NCBI GenBank assembly: GCA_034440615.1
Contig: JAOTOM010004787.1
Coordinates: forward strand, 399,001 to 463,000
Reading direction: 5' to 3'
Source of the DNA: Ashinkailepas kermadecensis
Taxonomy: Eukaryota; Arthropoda; Thecostraca; Neolepadidae
Length of the DNA: 64,000 nucleotides
This document shows, piece after piece, positions 9,001 to 18,182 of this stretch. A model generated the notes under the pieces. That model was given only the letters and a program-made list of their open reading frames with translations, ran no database searches and was not told where the DNA came from. Positions within the stretch are counted from its first letter, which is position 1, and every line of letters begins with the position of its first letter. The translations under genes were made by a program, and so were the position numbers.

Positions 9001-11148
9001 GTTCACCTCATTTACCCAGTCACTGCTTGTTCCGCCCCAAATACGCCAGCGCCGCTCGGGATTATTACAAAAACGTCCTTCACTGGGCATTGAACATTTG
9101 CACAGAGGTCTCAATTATTACCAGCAACTACGAAGCCTGAGCGAGTATACACCTTGATGCGCCCCTAAACCCCAATAACAACGAGCGAGCATACACCCAT
9201 GTGGTACGCAGGGTTAAATTAATGGTTTTTCGTTAGGTGTGAGATGTCGAAATGAGCCCAGTAGGATGTCGAAATTTTCCATGAAATTAGTGTCATTTAA
9301 AATGCTTTTGATGTCTTTCAGACTCCGATTTGAGCCAGTGGTGTAGGCACTTACGACTGTACCTTTATCATTTGTTTTGAGATTCATAATTTAAGAAGAG
9401 ATTCGGGATAGGGAGAATAATAACTATGCTATAAACTGGCATTGAATGCCATATCATATTATAGGTAATCCTTTACCTGAAATTGCATTGCGAGATGTTC
9501 ATGTATGCGAAATGTTCGCTTCACCATTCCTTATCAAAAGCATGCACATGCTACTTATAAACGAGATGCTGCTAGAAAGGGGACAAGAAGACTTCATAAG
9601 CATGCATCAAGGAGCAGGATGTCGATACTTCTTGGAGAAGGATGTCGATTTAGTGTTCAGAAAGTGGTATATTCCACCCTATTTCACGAATAATTTAGCA
9701 CTGGTGGTACGGGAGTTCACCTGACTGGCCAGACCGGGCCAAACTGTCGCAGGGAGTTCACCTGAACGGCCAGACCGGGCCAGACTGTCGTAGGGAGTTC
9801 ACCTGACAGGCCAGACCGGGACAGACTGTCGCAGGGAGTTCACCTGAGCGGCCAGACCGGGCCAGACTGTCGCAGGGAGTTCACCTGACCGGCCGGACCG
9901 GGCCAGACTGTCGCACTTTTTACACTGTAATTAACTCTTTTGGTCACAGCGTGTTGCGCTCTAATTTGCCTTTCACTCACAGTTAAGTGTTCTGTTGATT
10001 TTGATTTTTGACAAGTCTGATCCCAGTAGCCTTCAGGAGGCATGCTTGTTGCTTATTCTTCTCCGAAACAAGGACGTTTGTTGCTGATTTTCCTCTGGTG
10101 GTCAGCTTTCAACAACGTTCCACGGTGTAATGCAGCATTTCACGTAATTTTTATCATCACTCAGAACCAGGTCTGCTCTTCATTTTTATATGCACCAACT
10201 TCATAACAATATCATCTCCCCCGAAGCGGTCTCAACCTGTGTCCAAAGAGAGTGGCTGGAGCGACATTCCTGCACACCGGCGGCTAGCGATATATCTCTC
10301 ACCACAGTTGGCGGCCACCGTCCGTCCCGGCAGCTCAGTGGTGTTGCGGCTGGGTAGTGTCCCAGGAGCCCGGGTCCAGTCCCCCGGGGAGGCGTGACGG
10401 TTCTTCATTCCTGCTTTTAGTAATGCGACTTACTGGATGTTTTGCATCCGAAGTCACTTGAGCTCTGCATACATGATTGAAGGCGTGTGACCGTATGAAC
10501 AGGACCGTTGCGCCGGTGATTGATGTGCAGGGGGATTTGACTACGCTGCGCTTTCTACAATTGCCATCACTCGTTCAGCGCCCTTATAGGCACCTTATGC
10601 TAGTAATTAAAATGTATGTGCGGACTGCTGAGCATTTATGTAATGGGCGAGCGTACTAACAATAATAGCAGGCGAACATGTATGTAATGGAGCGTGCGGT
10701 GCTGTACTTTTGAACAACGGTTACCCCAGAAAATCTATCAAGGTTTTTGCGGGAAGTGAAAGAAAGCAAAAAAAAATGCTGAAGGAGCACACTGCTGAAA
10801 ACTGGTACCAATCACAGTTAAATCTGGACATTTGTTCGCCTTGGACTCTGAATGCCGTTGCTATTTTTGTATAACTTAGTTTATGGCCTGACTAGCTCCA
10901 GGCGTTTGTTTCAGCTAGATCAACCAAACAAGATACCCGCTTGATGTCATTAAAACAACTTACCTTCGTTGAATATCTTCGTGAGGTTGTTTGTGAGCGC
11001 ATTTGTGTTCGCGTGAACACGCCCTACCCGCATGCGATGATTTGAACTCCACCTCTGCTGTTATCACCGTTTACTTGTTTCAGGTCGCAAAGTCCACAAA
11101 CTGGACGTGGATGACGTGGACGAGATAGAGAGGATCAACAAAGGCTAG
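1..11148 (+). CDS. DDX19: DDX19/DBP5-type DEAD-box RNA helicase, spliced, 5' part outside the window
   Basis: The visible CDS joins 1-95, 1958-2068, 2632-2758, 5452-5614, 8641-8832 and 11084-11148. The total is 753 nt, or 250 codons plus TAG, and every junction keeps phase with GT-AG introns. Helicase motifs appear in order: DEAD (residues 12-15), SAT (44-46), the AIIFCH strand, [10 protein letters not shown] (motif V) and HRIGRTGR (195-202). The stretches [26 protein letters not shown] and FDLPVDQSG are characteristic of DDX19/DBP5. In that family the protein remodels mRNPs on the cytoplasmic face of the nuclear pore, with ATPase activity stimulated by Gle1 and IP6. Roughly the first 230 residues (Q motif, Walker A) would lie upstream of base 1. 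Exons are GC-rich in third positions, and introns are swollen by tandem repeats and transposons. The assignment to DDX19 rather than another DEAD-box family is firm; the paralogue (A, B or DDX25) cannot be decided. Confidence 0.95.
72..752 (+). repeat. 34-bp minisatellite made from the exon end and its 5' splice site (about 20 copies)
   Basis: The unit runs GATCAGAGCATACGGATA, then CACAA, then GTAGGTACCGG. The first unit is the real exon end plus donor (72-105). Later copies differ by a few substitutions (catacgg/catccgg, GTAGGT/GTGGGT) and rare 1-bp deletions. Nearly every copy keeps CACAA|GT(A/G)GGT, so about 20 potential donors stand in tandem. No acceptor-like polypyrimidine tract is visible inside the array. 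Confidence 0.95.
757..918 (-). mobile_element. tRNA-derived SINE, copy A
   Basis: Read on the minus strand, a tRNA-like head (GGTAGCTCAGTGG box A, GGGCTCGATTCCCC box B) is followed by GGTGAGAGGCAGGCGACGCC, an ATATGGCC stretch and GTCGTAAA. This 3' domain is shared with the SINEs at 2243-2400 and 24217-24385. The anticodon arm does not fold cleanly, so it is not a functional tRNA gene; the head is perhaps Ala-like. No clear target duplication was seen. Confidence 0.8.
919..1957 (+). other. remainder of DDX19 intron, no gene seen
   Basis: AT-rich unique-looking sequence. It ends in the acceptor ATTTCAG at 1951-1957. A short CCTAAAACCCCAATAA motif near 1570 recurs near 9160, suggesting an old repeat. 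Open frames here are short and show no family features. Confidence 0.6.
1958..2068 (+). CDS. DDX19: DDX19 exon with SAT motif III
   Basis: Acceptor TTTCAG|A and donor GCG|GTGAGT. It encodes [19 protein letters not shown] and continues to IIKLK, plus two bases of a split Arg codon. SAT is motif III, which couples ATP hydrolysis to RNA unwinding. The match to the DDX19 segment that follows QDQSIRI is direct. Confidence 0.95.
2243..2400 (+). mobile_element. tRNA-Lys-like SINE, copy B, in DDX19 intron
   Basis: The head carries box A GGTAGCTCAGTCGGTAGAG and box B GGGTTCGAATCTC. The anticodon loop reads CTTTTGA, which gives UUU (Lys). It is followed by GGCGTGAGAGGTTGGCGACG, then CTATATGAC and GTCATAAAC. 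The shared tail marks it as the same family as copies A and C. The anticodon stem is poorly paired, so this is a retroposed derivative and not a tRNA gene. The flanks show no convincing duplication. Confidence 0.85.
2632..2758 (+). CDS. DDX19: DDX19 exon linking the two RecA domains
   Basis: Acceptor TTGCAG|T and donor CCAC|GTCAGT. It encodes [15 protein letters not shown] and continues to GQAIIFCH, with the split Arg at its start. This is the linker and first strand of the second RecA-like domain. The phase agrees with the exons on both sides. Confidence 0.95.
2759..4078 (+). other. 5' half of DDX19 intron before the 24-bp array, no gene seen
   Basis: About 1.3 kb without recognisable elements. 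A 149-codon open frame at 3124-3573 has no domain, no family resemblance and an overlapping antisense frame, so I do not call it. Confidence 0.6.
4079..5451 (+). repeat. 24-bp minisatellite running into the exon 4 acceptor
   Basis: The unit is CAGCATCACAGCCGCT followed by CGGTGCCG, about 55 copies, with C/T variation in AGCCGCT/AGTCGCT and a few degraded units. Because 24 is a multiple of 3, several frames stay open on both strands; these are not genes. The last unit ends GGTGCCGGCAG, which is the 3' splice site of the next exon, so each unit holds an acceptor-like GTGCCGCAG. Confidence 0.95.
5452..5614 (+). CDS. DDX19: DDX19 exon with motifs IVa and V
   Basis: It begins [12 protein letters not shown] directly after IIFCH and ends TTNVLSR plus one base of a split Gly codon, with donor [23 protein letters not shown] corresponds to the conserved VALLSGE segment of DDX19. 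Motif V here reads LSRGID where human DDX19 has ARGID. Confidence 0.95.
5615..7325 (+). other. DDX19 intron sequence with a poly-C tract
   Basis: About 1.7 kb with no gene that I can support. A run of 22 C lies at 6378-6399. Several 70-140 codon frames overlap on both strands and show no family features. Confidence 0.6.
7326..8638 (+). repeat. 33-bp minisatellite running into the exon 5 acceptor
   Basis: The unit is GTGTGACAGTGTACACCTG followed by TGGTAGTGCAGGCC, about 35-40 copies, with shortened and variant units near the left end. Frames on both strands stay open because 33 is a multiple of 3. The last unit carries the real acceptor: ACACCTGTG is followed by TTCTGCGGGCAG where other units have GTAGTGCAG. 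Confidence 0.95.
8641..8832 (+). CDS. DDX19: DDX19 exon with motif VI
   Basis: Acceptor GGGCAG|GT completes the Gly of SRGID. It encodes [18 protein letters not shown], then [16 protein letters not shown] with the motif VI arginines, and ends VDHF plus one base of a split codon at donor TTCG|GTCAGT. The IDVEQV and NFDLPVD stretches are diagnostic of DDX19. Confidence 0.95.
8833..9208 (+). other. intron sequence between exon 5 and the MITE
   Basis: No gene or clear repeat. The left 8-bp target duplication of the following MITE (GTGGTACG) is at 9201-9208. Confidence 0.5.
9209..9703 (+). mobile_element. hAT-type MITE, copy 1 (495 bp, perfect 8-bp TSD)
   Basis: It starts CAGGGTTAAATTAATG and ends TAATTTAGCACTG, giving imperfect terminal inverted repeats. 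The 8 bp GTGGTACG flanks it on both sides (9201-9208, 9704-9711). Inside, GATGTCGA motifs recur near both ends. No transposase is encoded. It aligns along its length with 21987-22473 and 36356-36842. Confidence 0.92.
9704..9915 (+). repeat. 41-bp tandem repeat, about 5 copies
   Basis: The unit is GGGAGTTCACCTGACCGGCC followed by AGACCGGGCCAGACTGTCGCA. It begins inside the right target duplication of the MITE, so it may have expanded from the insertion flank. Confidence 0.9.
9916..11083 (+). other. rest of the last DDX19 intron
   Basis: It holds one recognisable relic, the Penelope-like fragment at 10705-10777. A GC-rich stretch near 10310-10400 has weak box A- and box B-like strings but does not fold as a tRNA. 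It ends in acceptor TTTCAG at 11083. Confidence 0.55.
10705..10777 (+). mobile_element. small Penelope-like element fragment
   Basis: From TACTTTTGAACAACGG to the A-rich run it matches 14249-14325 with only a few changes. The source segment encodes [20 protein letters not shown] in the Penelope-like reading frame downstream. It is an isolated fragment with no flanking element sequence. Confidence 0.85.
11084..11148 (+). CDS. DDX19: DDX19 terminal exon
   Basis: Acceptor TTTCAG|GT completes Gly, then [20 protein letters not shown] and TAG at 11146-11148. This matches the acidic C-terminal end of DDX19 proteins (LDTDDLDEIEKI in human), which supports the end of the gene. Confidence 0.95.
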
Positions 11149-11189
11149 GCTGCGTATTCGCTAGGGAACTACACCGCACGTGGCGCAGT

Positions 11190-11665
11190 GCTGGCTGGCG
11201 ACTGACGGCGACTGACGGCGACTGACGGCGACTGACGGCGACTGGTGGCGACTGGCGGCTGTGGCGCCGTGCTGGCTGGTGACTGGCGGCGACTGACGGT
11301 GACTGGCGGCGACTGACGGCGACTGGTGGCGACTGGCGGCCGTGGCGCCGTGCTGGCTGGTGACTGTCGGCGACTGACGGTGACTGGCGGCGACTGACGG
11401 CCGTGGCGCCGTGCTGGCTGGTGACTGGCGGCGACTGGCGGCGACTGACGGCGACTGACGGCGACTGACGGCGACTGACGGCCGTGGCGCCTGCTGGCTG
11501 GTGACTGTCGGCGACTGACGGTGATTGGCGGCGACTGACGGCGACTGGTGGCGACTGGCGGCCGTGGCGCCGTGCTGGCTGGTGACTGGCGGCGACTGAC
11601 GGCGACTGGTGGCGACTGACGGCGACTGGTGGCTGTTGCACCGTGCTGGCTGGTGACTGGCGGCG
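11190..11665 (+). repeat. 10-bp-based minisatellite in the DDX19 3' flank
   Basis: The unit is GGCGACTGAC or GGCGACTGGC in runs. The runs are grouped into longer blocks separated by GGCCGTGGCGCCGTGCTGGC and TGGTGACTG. It starts about 40 bp after the stop codon, so it probably lies in the 3' UTR. The minus-strand frames (VAVSRRQSP repeats) are artefacts of the array. Confidence 0.9.
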
Positions 11666-12211
11666 ACCAATGGCGGTGCGCAGTGGATGATTGACGGGAA
11701 CTGTGCGGCGGCTCGGCTGGTGACGTCCGGCCGAGCGGTGACGTCCCGCGTGTTCCCCATGTGCGGGACGTGGCACGGCCGCTGCCACCGTCCGGCCGGG
11801 CCGAACTCCCCCCCCCCCCCTGCGTGCATTCCATGTCCAGGATGTGGTATGGAAGTGGCCACGACTCAAATGTGATTCAGCCATGGCTTTTTGGAAAGAA
11901 AATACATTTATCTTTTGACATTGATAGTATGTCGTCGATTAATGTGCCAAATGGATGCAGGAAGATGTGTTCAGTCATCTGTAGTGGGAGCGTAAAATGT
12001 TGGCTGGAAGAACGTTATCGGTGAAGCCGATACCATATTCAGTTTTCACCCATGGCACGGCTTCATCCACCTGCTATGTTATATCACAGGTCATTACAGG
12101 GCAGAAGCTGCTTCACAAATTGTTATTGACAGGGTATCGGAAGTGAAGGTTCAAGAAACTCCGCTGCTCACAACAGCTTAATGCTAAGGAATAAATCTTA
12201 ACGAGTGATAC
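11666..12211 (+). other. DDX19 3' flank, no gene seen
   Basis: GC-rich to 11830 with a C-run near 11810, then AT-rich. I see no canonical AATAAA in a convincing position. Confidence 0.5.
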
Positions 12212-13150
12212 GTTCGTCAAATTAGCGACAGATTCATATTGACATTGAGTTTGATATTCGCCGGATATCGAAGGACGGACTTCGGATTGCCTTCAAAATT
12301 GGTACACTGGTAGTACTCTGATTGTCATGAGCATAAACAGCTAAGAGGGGCGTTCATAAATAGCTGAGTTATTCAAGGTCAAAGGTCGTAGTCCTTGAAG
12401 TCCTCAGATTCCCTTCAAATTGGTGCACAGGTGGTACTCGATGCACTGATCATCATGGGCATAAAAGCTAAGAGTGGAGTTATTAAATGTAAAAGTCAGG
12501 GTCATTGCGGTCGGACTCTTCAGATTCCCTTGAAAATTGGTACGTGGGTAGTACTCGATGCACTGATCGTCATGAGCGTAAAAAGCTGAGTGTGGCGTTC
12601 GTAAACAGCTAGAATATTTGCGTCAAAGCTTCCCCCTGTGTGAATATGCAGCCATTATAAAGAAGCACAAAACGAATATCAATGTGCACGTCAAGCTAGA
12701 TTGATATTCGATTCTTACAAGTGGAACATCGTGAAAACGAGCATACTGGTAGAGCTCGGAACCCTGATTATCATGAGAACAATCGAGAAGCCGTATTACA
12801 AAACACCACGGAGGTAGTCGGGGTCGAATGTCGAAGGTCATCGAGATCGGACTCCTCAGATTTGCTCCAAGGTGCGTGCACGGGTAGTACTCGATGCACT
12901 GATCATCATGAACAGAATAGCTAAGAGGGCCGTTCATAAACAGCCGAGTTATTCAAGGTCAAAGGTCAGGGTCATTGAGGTCGGACTCTTCAGATTCCCT
13001 TCAAAATTGGTACACGGTGCTCGATGCACTGATCATCATGAGCATGAAAGCTAAGAGGGGCGTTCATACACAGCCGAGATATTCAAGGTCAAAGCTCACG
13101 GTCATTGTTGTCGGACTCTTCAGATTCCTTTCAAAATTGGTACATTAGTA
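12212..13150 (+). repeat. AGGTCA-rich dispersed repeat with ~110-bp internal tandem units
   Basis: The head is AAATTAGCGACAGATTCA, with GATATTCGCCGGATATCGAA following. Repeated units contain TTCAAGGTCAAAGGTC, GGACTCTTCAGATTCC, ACTCGATGCACTGATC and AAGAGGGGCGTTCATAAACA. It occurs in opposite orientation at 18945-19637, where the inner segment near 12640-12740 is also matched. It resembles the AGGTCA-rich non-autonomous repeats common in invertebrates. The class is unknown. Confidence 0.85.
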
Positions 13151-13329
13151 CAACAAAATCTTTACATTTGTGAGAAATGTAAAGGTATTGTTGTCCTGGA
13201 TAGAACTGTACGTTAGATAGAACAGGCCAAATATGGCCTGAACAATGAGGATAATCATGATAAACTATCCAGGAACCCGGTACGAAGTGTTGAAGCTAAA
13301 ACAAAAATAATTATTAAAGCAGTGGCGAA

Positions 13330-14892
13330 GGTCAAACTAACGAAAACAAATTCAAAGAACACAACCCTATGCATAGCAGAACATCTCTTTTCTACGGCCT
13401 ACCAAAAGACCACAAACCCTCAGTTCTTATTAGACCAGTGATGTCGACATGTGGCGGTCCGACATAAAAAACTTACTGTTTGCTTGAAGAAACAAATCCT
13501 ACATCAACTACTAAAGTTTGTGCCGACTCATCTGTGGGATACCAATGTTTTTCTCAAACGAACTTCCAATCACATGAGTTCTGAGGATATTCCTGATAAC
13601 GCGATATTGTTCAGCATGGACGTAAATCTGTACAGCAATATTCCGATATATCAATCCGTAGATGCCGTACGTGAGGAACTCCCAGATTACATTCGGAACG
13701 TAACTAATTTTGGCTTGACAATAGAAGACGTGTGTGTGCACCCTACTTACACAGTGCCTTAACGACGTTTTCTCTTTAGGTGACGGCTTCTACAGGCAAA
13801 ATCAGGGATAAGCAATGGAAAACCCATGTGTACCTGGACCAGCTATCTTCTTTTTTTTGGACGAGCTGGAGCAATTTTTGTGTGGCAATGCCGCATAAAC
13901 ACCCAAGTTACTATCGCAGGACTATGGACACACGGAAAGCAGGCCCTGGTAGGATTCCTAGAAATTTCGAATTCACAACACCCGAACATCAAGTTCACCA
14001 TGGAGCACCCAGGGTGTGGCGCCGGCGTACCCTTCCTGGATACTTTGGTGGCCGTCGAAAATGCTAAAGGGCGCGCTAAATTAGAGTCCAAACTTTACAT
14101 CAAACCGACCAACTCTGGCATTATCTTACACTACACCTCTGCACATCTCACCTTCACCAAGCATGACATTGCTAGGAACAGCTTCCACATTGCCATTAAC
14201 AACTCTTCCAATTCAGAGAAAGAAAAAGTGAGCATTGACAACATCTGGACTTTACTTTTGAACAACGGTTACCCAAGAAAATCTATAAAGGTTTTTGCGG
14301 GAAGTGAAAGAAAGCAAAAAACCGCCAGCACACTAGGATTTACAGGCATCGACGCACATTGCATGATCAGAACGATGACTTTTTAACTCTTCGCTACATC
14401 GATGAAAACATACTTTGCAAAGTAGAAGAAATAGTGAGAAAGTCTGGCCTAAAAGCGAAAATAGCCTAGAAAAACAACAGCAAATTGCACACTTCTTTGT
14501 TTTATTCAGCTTTCACTAAGCGCTAGGTATCCTGGAGGACTGCGTTGCCACGTCTGTAGGTTAGGTTTCATCGGAGACTGCACCCAAAAAAAAACATAGG
14601 ATATGACAAAATTGCAAGCTGTGTCGGACTACATACATCGGGGAAACCAAACGCCCAGTCCGCCTCAGCATTCAGCGAACACATTCGGGACATGTTAAAT
14701 AAAACAGCCAACACCCCTTTTCGAGACCACTTAACCAACGCTCATGCACAGGATCAGCATAAATATATTCCTTTGGACCTTCGGATACTATTCAAAGCTA
14801 AAGACAATGTGGATCGGAAGATCGCTAAGCCATTACTCATTCAGGAACATAAACCTGATTTAAATTATAACACAACTTCTTGGCCGATATGA
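13330..14892 (+). pseudogene. Penelope-like retroelement relic (RT plus GIY-YIG region)
   Basis: Broken frames encode LFYGLPKDHKPSVLIRPVMS, which is like the PLE palm segment, then ILFSMDVNLYSNIP. Further on come HPNIKFTMEHPGCGAGVPFL, LDTLVA and KLYIKPTNSGIILHYTSAH, as in Penelope-like reverse transcriptases. From about 14610, frames restore a TYIGETKRPV-like string and then DHLTNAHAQD, a region like the C-terminal GIY-YIG endonuclease of canonical PLEs. Several frameshifts and stops (near 13760, 14384 and 14500-14700) make it inactive. The catalytic YADD region is not visible in an intact frame. A second 73-bp fragment lies at 10705-10777. Confidence 0.8.
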
Positions 14893-15419
14893 TATGATTA
14901 GTCGATAGGCATCTACCCACAGTGTGTGTTTGACGTGTATGTCATGTATACTATGTTTCATGAACGGGATGTGCGTATGCATATTGTGCAGAACAGTAGT
15001 TTCCGGATTGTTTTTTTATTCTTCTTCTTCTTCGTCCTGGTGCAGCAATGCACGTGTGAACATGCCTACCAGAGAATAGCAAATAGATGCGACAGGCATG
15101 AATGTTCCTCGCCAGAGCGCTAAATATTTTATATTTGTTCAGTTAAAAACAATAATGACGCTGAAGTCACCGCGCCAGCCATACCGCCGCTGGAAAGATT
15201 TTACCAGATAAATATTCGGGGCATGACAATGAACCAATGAAGACGTCTCCATTTAAACCGACATAGCGGGGGAACCAAAAGACCGGTCGACAGGAAATCA
15301 ACCCCACCGTGTAGCTACGACAATTTCCATCTTTCGCTCAGCGAAGCGAGCGGATCTTTGCTAGGATTGGAGTATTGGATGAACAATGTCCACTGGAGAG
15401 ATTAAGACAATCCCTATTG
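14893..15419 (+). other. intergenic sequence, no gene seen
   Basis: It contains pyrimidine-rich runs near 15005-15035 and no recognisable gene or RNA. Confidence 0.5.
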
Positions 15420-16420
15420 GCTGGCGATTGATGTGAGGAATACTGAACTATAATTTTATTGAACCCACAAGAGCTGTCGATAACTAGAAAGGGCCCCTAG
15501 CAGCTTGAGAGGACCATTGAGGGCTAACATAGCCGCCCGAGAACTAAGCAGTCCCTAAGGCGCTTCGACCAGACTGAATCATTGGAGCCCTGGGCACGCC
15601 CAGGGCTCCAACAGCTGGAAGAGACCCTGGCGATTGAGTATGCTTACTGAGCGCTAGAGGGGACTGGACTGGAATGCCCAAGAGGCTTGGAAGGGATCCA
15701 TATGAGAAGAATAGAGCTTCCTGATATCCATACAGTCCCTAAGGGCTTGCAATGGCTCTAATTAATACTGAGAGCCAGTTTCAGAGCTAAAATGTCCTTG
15801 CTAGCCTGAAAGACTATCGGGGACCAGGAAGGTTCCCTGAGAGCTAGAGCTGGCCGGACTGTGATGTTCCTGAGGCTTGGGAGGAACACCGAGGAATGAA
15901 CAGAGCCACCCAAGAGCTAATGAGGGCTCCAAGAGCTGACGATGTTTGCTAGAAATTGTGAGGCCTGTCCCGGAGCTGCAGGATTCTCCTGGAAGCTAGA
16001 CAGGTTTGTTGATGACTGGGAAATGATCCATGCAAGCTAGAGAGGACTCCTGACGGATGAATTCGTCCCCTGAGAGCCAGAGATGACAGGACTGTGATGT
16101 TCCTGAGCTTTGAGAAGGACACCTGAAGGATCGGGGCACCCTGAGAGCTAAGAGAGTCCTTGATAACTGCCAATGGGTGCGAGGAATACTGAGGGCCAGC
16201 CTCAGAGATAAGATATCCTTGAGAGCCATACATGTTGTCATGGATTAGGAAGGTCACCCACCGCCACCTCAGCAGCGGTGGCCGCTCCTGTTGCCACCCC
16301 TGCTCTAACGGTCGCAGCCGTCCTGTCGGTGACGACCGCCCAAGCACCAAAGCTGTCCCAGTGGCCTGACCACAGCTGCTCCAGCAGCTACGGTCGCTCC
16401 AGCGATGGTAAAAAAAACAA
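15420..16420 (-). repeat. unclassified ~1-kb dispersed repeat of degenerate short units (minus copy)
   Basis: On the minus strand this is a series of loosely repeated 25-40 bp phrases (CTCAGGGGAC, TTCATCC, GGGCCC-like) that matches 55290-55860 on the + strand. Matching landmarks include GAGCTGTCGATAA near 15470 against TTATCGACAGCTC near 55770, and GATATCCTTGAGAGCCAT near 16210 against ATGGCTCTCAAGGATACC near 55495. No TIR or target duplication was found. Frames such as 15949-16350 look like a protein by chance only. Confidence 0.8.
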
Positions 16421-16449
16421 TAGCCGTGATGACGGCCGCTCTAGCGGGT

Positions 16450-16949
16450 TGGGAGTATTCATTCTCGGAAATAAATAACGAATTAAGGCAGAAACATAAG
16501 GTTTTCGATGTCAAAGAGTATTCAATCGAGTGCATGAAGTGTTCAATTTCTTCTTTATCACGTCGGTGACACAGCAGGTACGGATAATTATACGAGATGT
16601 GCTATATTTGCAGAGTGAATATTATGAGCGTGTACTTCTTTGCCAACTGAAAAGTAATCATTTGCGGAGAAAATGAGTGGTCGCATCGTCATTTTTACGT
16701 TAAAATACCCTGCATTAAAAAAAAGTCCAAAGAATCAAAATTTACCTTGATCTCCACATTTACCGATATGTTAATGTCCCTTTATTTTCCGTAATATATT
16801 TCATGTTCTTGGATGTTGTCGGCAGCTCAATGGTTTGTTTTTTCTTCTTTCTGGTCTTTACCGGAGTGTTGGACCTTGATTGCAGATCTCGGATTAACCA
16901 CGCCAGTGCGGAGTGCCTTATTTTCCCACGTATTTAATCATCTTTGACT
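16450..16949 (+). other. AT-rich intergenic sequence
   Basis: No gene or repeat recognised before the (TA)n tract. Confidence 0.5.
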
Positions 16950-16962
16950 AATATATATATAC

Positions 16963-17027
<65 letters not shown>
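16950..17027. repeat. (TA)n microsatellite, left part
   Basis: About 78 bp of TA dinucleotides with one ACG interruption near 16961. The tract is split by the solo LTR at 17028-17226 and resumes at 17227-17246. Confidence 0.95.
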
Positions 17028-17031
<4 letters not shown>

Positions 17032-17226
17032 GACGGGTTACGTCATGGTCCCGCGCGTCGCCTTGGCGACGCGTGCCTTCCCATTGGCTTGTTGGTTTCG
17101 CGCCGAAACACCCTAGCCGCGGGGAGTGTGAGAATAAAGCTGGCTGCGAGCGGACGTGCGGTCCGCCGTGCGGTGTGGACTCGAAATCTGTCATACGTGT
17201 TTTGGAATTCGGACCCAGCGACTACA
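17028..17226 (+). mobile_element. solo LTR inserted in a (TA)n tract
   Basis: The 199-bp unit starts TGTAGACG and ends CGACTACA, so its ends are inverted and have the TG...CA form of LTRs. It carries AATAAA at 17133-17138 near its centre. Both flanks are TA repeats, so a TATA duplication is compatible but cannot be proved. No internal retrotransposon sequence is adjacent. It differs from the Gypsy LTR at 60350. Confidence 0.8.
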
Positions 17227-17246
17227 TATATATATATATATATATA

Positions 17247-17889
17247 GTTTTTAGTTTTTATGAATTACAAATATCACAAATTCTCCTGTTTTATTTGCAA
17301 TATGCAAACACGCAAGTTGATAGAATGTTCGTTTTAGTCAACGAAAAAAACTTTATTTTTCACAAAAAAAAGGAATACAAATCACGAAGAATATCAAAAT
17401 TTTGAAAAATTTCCTCAAGAGCCCATGGCTCCATTATCTTCATCGTGTTCAGAGACGTGTTTGTCAATTTTTTCTCTCCTGAAATGCTGTCTGGTCTAAA
17501 GGAAAATGTTTAGCCCAACCTAATCTAACCAAACCTAACCCTTTGTTTTGCCTCACGGAAGTAAAATGTGTGCAAAATGTATATTGTAGATACCTTCAGC
17601 AGCAATAATATCCTTTTTTACTTTAATGCTTTTTTAAAGCAAGAGCTTATACTAGGCTAACTTTGTTTTTTTTTGCTGAAGCTTAGCTTTATTCTTCATT
17701 ATATATTACCCCACTTGAAGCCCTACTTTTTGCTATTATTTTGCTTGCCAACTGAAAAGTAAGGAGAATATGAACGCCGAGAGTGGCTGAGATGCAATAT
17801 GTTGGCTGACCTTGCAAAAACGCCTGATAAATATTCGTCAAATATCGTTTGTTTGTCTTTCAAAATATGCGTGTCGCACATCGTTTCAT
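17247..17889 (+). other. AT-rich intergenic sequence
   Basis: AT-rich with A and T homopolymers. No gene seen. Confidence 0.5.
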
Positions 17890-18182
17890 CCTGTTTGCAT
17901 GAACACGCTCTGGGAAGACCAGTGGGGTTTATGCTGGTTCATAAATCCCATCAGAGTCTTGGTTTCCCCACTGGCATTTCTCAGTGGGAATCCCTGGATA
18001 ATTTACACTGGGAATAGTATAAAATCCCTCGGAGACTGTGTAGGAATCCCATGATGGATTCCCATAGGGAACCGCATGGGATTCCCGCACGATTGTCTCA
18101 TGGGTAATGTTGCATATCCTGACAAGGACAATCCCATGCAATTTGATGGGTCAATCCCATGGTATTTTTTCACTAGGGACCG
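17890..18182. repeat. ATGGGATTCC-rich degenerate repeat, first tract
   Basis: It is built from many variants of ATGGGATTCC and its complement (GGAATCCCAT) and ends TTTTTTCACTAGGGACC. A second tract at 18690-18840 ends TTTTCCACTAGGGCC. The shared end suggests a dispersed element family rich in short palindromes. Confidence 0.7.

Noticed and set aside
7391..9140. Long frames of [11 protein letters not shown] and [11 protein letters not shown] repeats
   Set aside because: They come from the 33-bp array; only 8641-8832 encodes DDX19.
10310..10400. Possible fourth SINE (box A-like CAGCTCAGTGG, box B-like GGGTCCAGTCCC)
   Set aside because: It lacks the shared 3' domain and does not fold as a tRNA.
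11135..11884. Minus-strand frames rich in SRRQSP repeats
   Set aside because: They read the DDX19 3' flank minisatellite in reverse; composition is purely repeat-driven.
16944..17405. 153-codon frame with an Ile-Tyr repeat
   Set aside because: It reads a (TA)n microsatellite and the inserted solo LTR.
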